The position numbers and the translations under genes are program-made. DNA of 64,000 nucleotides, taken from NCBI GenBank assembly GCA_000827495.1, contig KN817594.1:62001-126000 (forward strand), in the 5' to 3' direction. This DNA is from Hypholoma sublateritium FD-334 SS-4. Taxonomy: Eukaryota > Basidiomycota > Agaricomycetes > Agaricales > Strophariaceae. Shown piece after piece: positions 59,308-64,000 of this stretch (the first letter of the stretch is position 1; each line of letters starts with the position of its first letter). The notes under the pieces were generated by a model, which was not told where the DNA came from, did no database searches, and saw only the letters and a list, made by a program, of their open reading frames with translations.

Positions 59308-60390
59308 TCAATCTAAATCAAAGACCAGAATCTCAGCCGTTGAAGTTCCGTCGTTCTCCACGATCAGCGAATTCGCGCTCTTCCCGGTGTATATGTACGC
59401 GCCGTCGCCCTCCCTCAGCGTTAGTTCTTCGCCGCCCTTGGAACTGATTCTGACCTGAGCGCCCATTGCCTGCCCCTCGTTGTATCCGCTTGTCTGGATG
59501 ACGTGGATATATCCCTTCTTCCCGTCCAGGGGACGCACAAGCGATTTCCCCGCGCCCAACAGTGTCGCGTACAAAGTCAACGCACTCTGCACCGGTGCCG
59601 GGCCCTCGCCTTCGCGGTCCNCGAGAACTCCCTCCGCCCCGACAGGTGCTACGATGCGNGCCCACTTGTCCGTCTTCTCCGCGTCAGAGAAATGACGCGT
59701 NAAGTACTTGGGAGGGAGTCGGGAAGTCGACGGAATGGACCAGATNTGCAGGAAGTGNACNTGTTTAGATCCGTGCGCCTTCTCNGAGTGCGATATTCCN
59801 GTGCCNGCGGANGTGAGTTGGAGGTCACCACGCTTCAGCACCTCNGTGTTGCCCATCGAGTCTTGGCTGGAGGAACGTCAGTAAACAGTGTTTGATACGA
59901 TGGATCAATGTCACTCACTGCTCGAGTTCACCCGCCACAACATACGAGAAGATCTCAAACTCGCGGTGCGAATGCGTCCCAAAGCCAGTGCGGGGAGCCA
60001 CCCGGTCTTCGTTGATCACTCTCAATGGTCCAAAGAGCTCGTGTTTGTTGTCTTGGTACCTGTGAACTGGTCAANGTATGCCCCTGACGTCAANCNAGCG
60101 ACCTACGANGCAAATGAGAACGTGTGGAATGTCTTCAGCCATCCGTGATCAGCATTGCCTCGTTCTTCGTTCTTGCGCAGAGAGAGTTGTATGGCNCTCA
60201 TGTTNAAGGTGTTGGATACTTCGGTGGNGATGGTTTTCGAGTGCTGGGCTCGTAAGTTTGCTTTAGCGAGTCGGAGGAGGTAAGACAGCTTGTCTGAAGT
60301 CGATTGAGGAATGAGTTGGAGATAAAATGCAAGGCTTATATACAGCGGAATGAGGGCGATGTGAAGAACGATACGGGATTTGGGTAGCAT
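59308..60390 (-). CDS. Pirin family protein with hydrophobic N-terminus
   Basis: The start MLPKSRIVLHIALIPLYISLAFYL is hydrophobic, possibly a signal anchor, followed by a linker to ADHGWLKTFHTFSF, the usual pirin start. Then [41 protein letters not shown], with the two metal-binding His (HSH), EVLKRGDLQL, a segment with GISH and EKAHG (third His and the Glu), and the C-terminal cupin ending EILVFDLD at 59308. Pirins are Fe-dependent cupins; some oxidise quercetin, others act as transcription cofactors. At least three exons. Eighteen ambiguous bases between 59621 and 60228 fall in this gene, so some residues and splice sites are uncertain. Confidence 0.87.
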
Positions 60391-60832
60391 GACAGAGCGT
60401 TCACGAGAGACATGGTTATATAGCAACTCGTAAGGCCGATGGCGTGTTCACCGGCGGGAATTATAGAGCAAATTTCCCGTTATGGAAATGAGGCGCCCAC
60501 GACCTCCCACGATACGTATGCTACCCGCTACCGGCGCTTGATTCGTTGACCAGCACCCATTTGTCAGAGGTTATGTGATCTTGGAATGCCTTCCTCGATT
60601 TTGTAAGTTCTGGATTTGATGACACAAGTTCCTAGGAGCCAGGGCTAGAATGTTCAGGGGGAAAATGACCCGAGTTGGCCCATTGCCACTGTAGAAATAC
60701 TTACTTGGGGAAGTACTTTTGGCATAGCAGATCAGTCTGCCGCAATAAATAGCACTATAATTTATAGACGCAAATAAATAGCTGATAGCAAGCTGATAGG
60801 CAATGGCGAACAAATGATCATATTTTTCACCC
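60391..60832. other. Short intergenic region
   Basis: Upstream of the pirin gene and downstream of the DUF6533-like gene; nothing recognised. Confidence 0.4.
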
Positions 60833-62197
60833 CTAGTCTACTCCCTGCCCGACGTCCAAAAATGAGCCAGGGTAGTTATTCTTCCTTTCATGTGTTGTTA
60901 TTGTGCTCGCGGACAAGCTTCCCTCGTACGTCTTTGAGTGTGAGCCGTCGCTTGGGTGAGAAATATTACTAGCAGGTGACATCGGGAGGCGGGGCAGCTC
61001 AATGCACTCGATGTCAACTGGGTAGGGTGCATCCGTCGTGGCCTTTGTGTGCGATGTATAAAAAGCAATGGGGATATTGGGCTTGCGGTTCTTTTCAGAC
61101 AAAGCGGTTGTAGAGACCTCAACCTCTCTGAAGAGCCCAGCCTTAGTCCGCCTGTACACCCGGCACGCCATGATATTTGTGAGCACCAGATTAGGGGTGG
61201 CACACATTGACCGCAGTGGAATCGGCACGGATGTGTCGAAAACCATGATCACGGTCACCATGTTGGAAATCAAGGTAATCCTAGAGAAATAAATTAGTTT
61301 TTCCGTCAATAGTCGGTTATGCCTCGACTCACAAATAATAACGCTGCCCATCCAAAAGTAGACCCTTGCTGAACGCTGGCAGATACTTTCCAAACATCGC
61401 GACTTGGAAATTCTGCTTGAGGTCTCCCTCGATACGTGCATTCAGAACCAAGCGCCATGAGATTGCAATAAAAACTAATGTGTCGTGCACCAGCGGCGCG
61501 ATTATTGCAGCGTATGCTGAATTAGGGACGTCTTCGTCGACGCAGTACTTCGTGGGCCCGATAGTTCCTCCGAGGATTCCGGCAGGTATGAATATTGTAC
61601 ATGTGAGGAGGCCGCACCACAGGATAAAAAAGCAGAATACAACAATCCGGTTTCGGTTGTAGATGGCGCGCAGGCGGAAAAAGAACAGAAGAGCACTGCA
61701 GGAAAGTGAGATGGGGTAGAACACGTCGTCGATGGTCTCGAAGTGGACGCAATTGCCCGTCGGTGCGGCTGATGCATTTCATGAGTCTCATAAAACGATC
61801 ATAGCTTTTATTTGGGCACTCACTGGCGAAAATGTCTGCACCGATTACATATCCCAACGACCCGAGTCTTAATTGATTTAAGTACATATATTATCCAGGA
61901 TAATAACGAGCGCAACCCCGCACATACCTAGAGCCGATAAACGCCGCTGTACTGAGTTTGAAGGGACTTCTGAATACAATCGAGAAATCGTCCGAGATAT
62001 TGTCAAGGAAATCCCACAGCAATACCTGTCCCAAATTATGAGGTCATGTTATGCAGGCATTAAATATCACGAGTAGGACTGACCCCCAATGATCCTACCA
62101 GGACGTATGTAGACACCGAAGTCTGATAAGCCTGCTCTGGGGTGAGAAACGCCAACGGCGTGTTGGGGTTGAGGATGGGCATAGTCGTATTAGCCAT
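60833..62197 (-). CDS. DUF6533-like multipass membrane protein
   Basis: Start MANTTMPILNPNTPLAFLTPEQAYQ at 62197. Exons continue with STYVLVGSLGVLLWDFLDNISDDFSIVF, RVGSLGYVIGADIFA, PTGNCVHFETIDDVFYPISLSCSALLFFFRLRAIYNRNR, VVFCFFILWCGLLTCTIFIPAGI, YAAIIAPLVHDTLVFIAISWRLVLNA and LITLISNMVTVIMVFDTSVPIP, giving about seven membrane segments, then a cytosolic Ser/Thr-rich tail. The YRNRIV motif after the third segment and this layout are typical of the large basidiomycete DUF6533/DUF6534-type families, which look like receptors but have no proven role. The stop is at 60833; about five introns were inferred. Confidence 0.82.
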
Positions 62198-64000
62198 GGT
62201 GTTGGCGTTTTCCGTGATAAACCCTCGCACTGGTCTCGGAAGGCAAGGTATGAGGCGAAATCTGCTGAAACTGTCTTGTTAAGTAGTCGTGAAATGCCTA
62301 CTAATCTAAGCTGTATATTCGGACATCCCTTCTTCAAAGCTATCTCAATGTCACTGTCTGATGATCATGCTGCCCTTTCTTGATCTATATTTAAATAAAT
62401 ATGATAGGCCCCCATCGAATCCGCAAAGCACCGTCTGGCCAATTGTTCTGCGTCAGAAATTCAGGCCTTCTGTATATACAAAAACGCCTGGAATATCGTC
62501 CGGAAATTGAGAATAGTATGGCATGTTCACGATAACTTCAATAAATCTTGGCTGGACCACAATTATATGGGTAGACAGGGGTGAGTATGTAGTGGGCGTC
62601 TGTATTGAAGGTCTCGACGCCTAAATGTAGATCTGAAAATCACGGAACCGCGGTGATGAGGCACAAGAAATCCGTCACGCCGCGTGTCGACCGAGCGTCT
62701 ATTATTGGCCATGGCAGGGTTAGGAGGCCACGTCTGGACGCCTCTGCATAAAAGCTGGAATAGCGATACTATATTCAGCGCTACAAAACGCGGCATGATA
62801 GATCACATCACAGAGACCTGATACTTGACCTTTGCAGCCCCAATTAGCCCCAAATATACACGATATTTACAGATTCTGACAGGCACATGAGACCACCTCT
62901 CGGATTACAAGACGAGAAAGGCAAACGGCCAGAATTGCCAGCGTAGTCATGTTTCAGAAACAGACGGTGTATTCTGGACTCCACATAAGGGGAGTCTTGT
63001 CCATCCAGCACAGAGTTAGGCCGGCGTGTTTCGAACAAACGCTACAGTCTGATTCGCACCCGTAAGTTGCTAGTCCCTCTTCTAATTGCTTTCATCACCG
63101 TATTTGAGATCTCTCCAAACCTTCGGTGATGCAGCACCGCCTGGTGCTTTTTTCTGCTAGCAGTGCCAACAGACGTGAGGTCTAGATCGGCCAGGCTCTG
63201 CAGAGACCTAGGCATTGTATTCTTCTCAAATACAGTAGAGTCAGGGGCTACATTCAAGGACTGGTAGATCAGTATATTCCACAAAAATTCGTGCATGGTG
63301 ATTTGTCTCATTCTAGCCATCCTGCAGCGTCATAGTCTGAGTGCAGGCGGGGATGTGACGACCAGTGCCGTAGTTGAGCTGATGTGCGAGTTCTGAGCTA
63401 ATAACACGACATGGCGACGGAAACCAGCAGGTGACGGGCCAGGGATGAAAAGAACAGGGATCAGCACCGTTCCCGCTGATATCCAAGCGACAGAACAGAT
63501 GTTATTAGTTCAGAGCAGTTATTTAATAAGCGCACAGAATATAGCCGCAAGCTGTCGGCTTATAGAGAAAGAAATGCAAATTGCGTATCTAGGTGTGGCA
63601 AATTTAGTGCGGTGTTCTCACTAGACGTACGCTAGATGATGGGCGGTTCGAGAGAGCTTGCGGGTGAGCAGAAGTTGTACCTAGGCCATTGAGACATTTC
63701 CAGGGCATAACGAGGGACAAGTAGGCTCATGAGAAGTCCCATTCAGATGCTGGCGGCGTGTTTATCGTCAGCAGAACCAGAGCAGAAAGCCTGCAGGATG
63801 CCTCCACCGGAATGAGGTACACTCGTGAGGCGCAGAGGCCCAATATTGTAGTCAAGCAGATCCACCAGCACCCGTGGCCTGCCACAGAGAGTCGATATAT
63901 CGATGTTGTCGACGAAGACGATATAGGAAAGGAAATGGAGACCGCTGGTTTCCAAGGGTGTTATTTGGCCGTTCCAGATAGAAAGGTGATAAATCCAAAA
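62198..64000. other. Window end without a recognised gene
   Basis: Minus-strand frames at 62563-62796, 63042-63320 and 63743-63955 have no motif and no clear exon chain. They could be part of a gene cut by the window edge or decayed sequence. Confidence 0.4.

Overview
The window is nuclear DNA from a basidiomycete fungus, most likely an Agaricomycete. Most genes are broken by many 50-70 nt GT-AG introns, and the protein families fit: a HET-domain protein, a DUF6533-type membrane protein, a CBM1-linked GH5 mannanase, Zn(II)2Cys6 regulators, a Ngaro-type tyrosine-recombinase retrotransposon and a multi-exon Rho GTPase. No rRNA, tRNA, CRISPR or bacterial-type operon was seen.

Layout. 1-2.4 kb: AT-rich, no gene recognised. 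2.4-4.0 kb: HET-domain gene. 4.3-11.24 kb: a LYC1-like acetyltransferase gene (minus strand), split in its first exon by a 5,579-bp Ngaro element (5612-11190). The element carries gag, RT/RNase H, tyrosine recombinase and identical split direct repeats A1...B1-A2...B2. 12.0-12.6 kb: PUA/ASCH-like protein. 13.2-16.0 kb: CUE/CCCH/DUF1771/Smr protein. 16.8-18.5 kb: PDCD2/Tsr4-like ribosome-assembly factor. 19.4-23.3 kb and 32.7-36.1 kb: two paralogous Zn2Cys6 transcription factors in the same orientation. Between them lie an MSC2-like zinc transporter with a very long His-rich loop (24.0-27.5 kb), a coiled-coil/Ser-rich protein (28.0-29.8 kb) and about 2.9 kb without a recognised gene. 36.6-37.8 kb: Rho3-like GTPase in ten exons. 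38.6-39.4 kb: thymidylate kinase. 40.0-42.0 kb: secreted CBM1-GH5 mannanase.

43.4-58.9 kb is a large imperfect inverted duplication. Two divergent copies of a Pro/Ser-rich multipass membrane protein gene, each with about 1.7 kb of upstream DNA, flank a single-copy Ser/Pro-rich gene (49.1-51.0 kb). A decayed fragment of that central gene sits just outside the right arm at about 59.0-59.1 kb. 59.3-60.4 kb: pirin with a hydrophobic N-terminus. 60.8-62.2 kb: DUF6533-like membrane protein. The last 1.8 kb has no recognised gene.

The genes do not form an obvious pathway cluster; most are housekeeping genes among accessory ones. The strongest structural results are: (i) the Ngaro element with perfect repeats, sitting in LYC1 without target-site duplication so that the flanks join in frame; (ii) the inverted duplication with the central-gene relic and blocks of exact identity; (iii) the paralogous regulator pair with shared 12-nt microexons but different intron content in the zinc cluster. 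Exon boundaries were read by eye from splice signals and frame continuity; none is supported by transcript data here.
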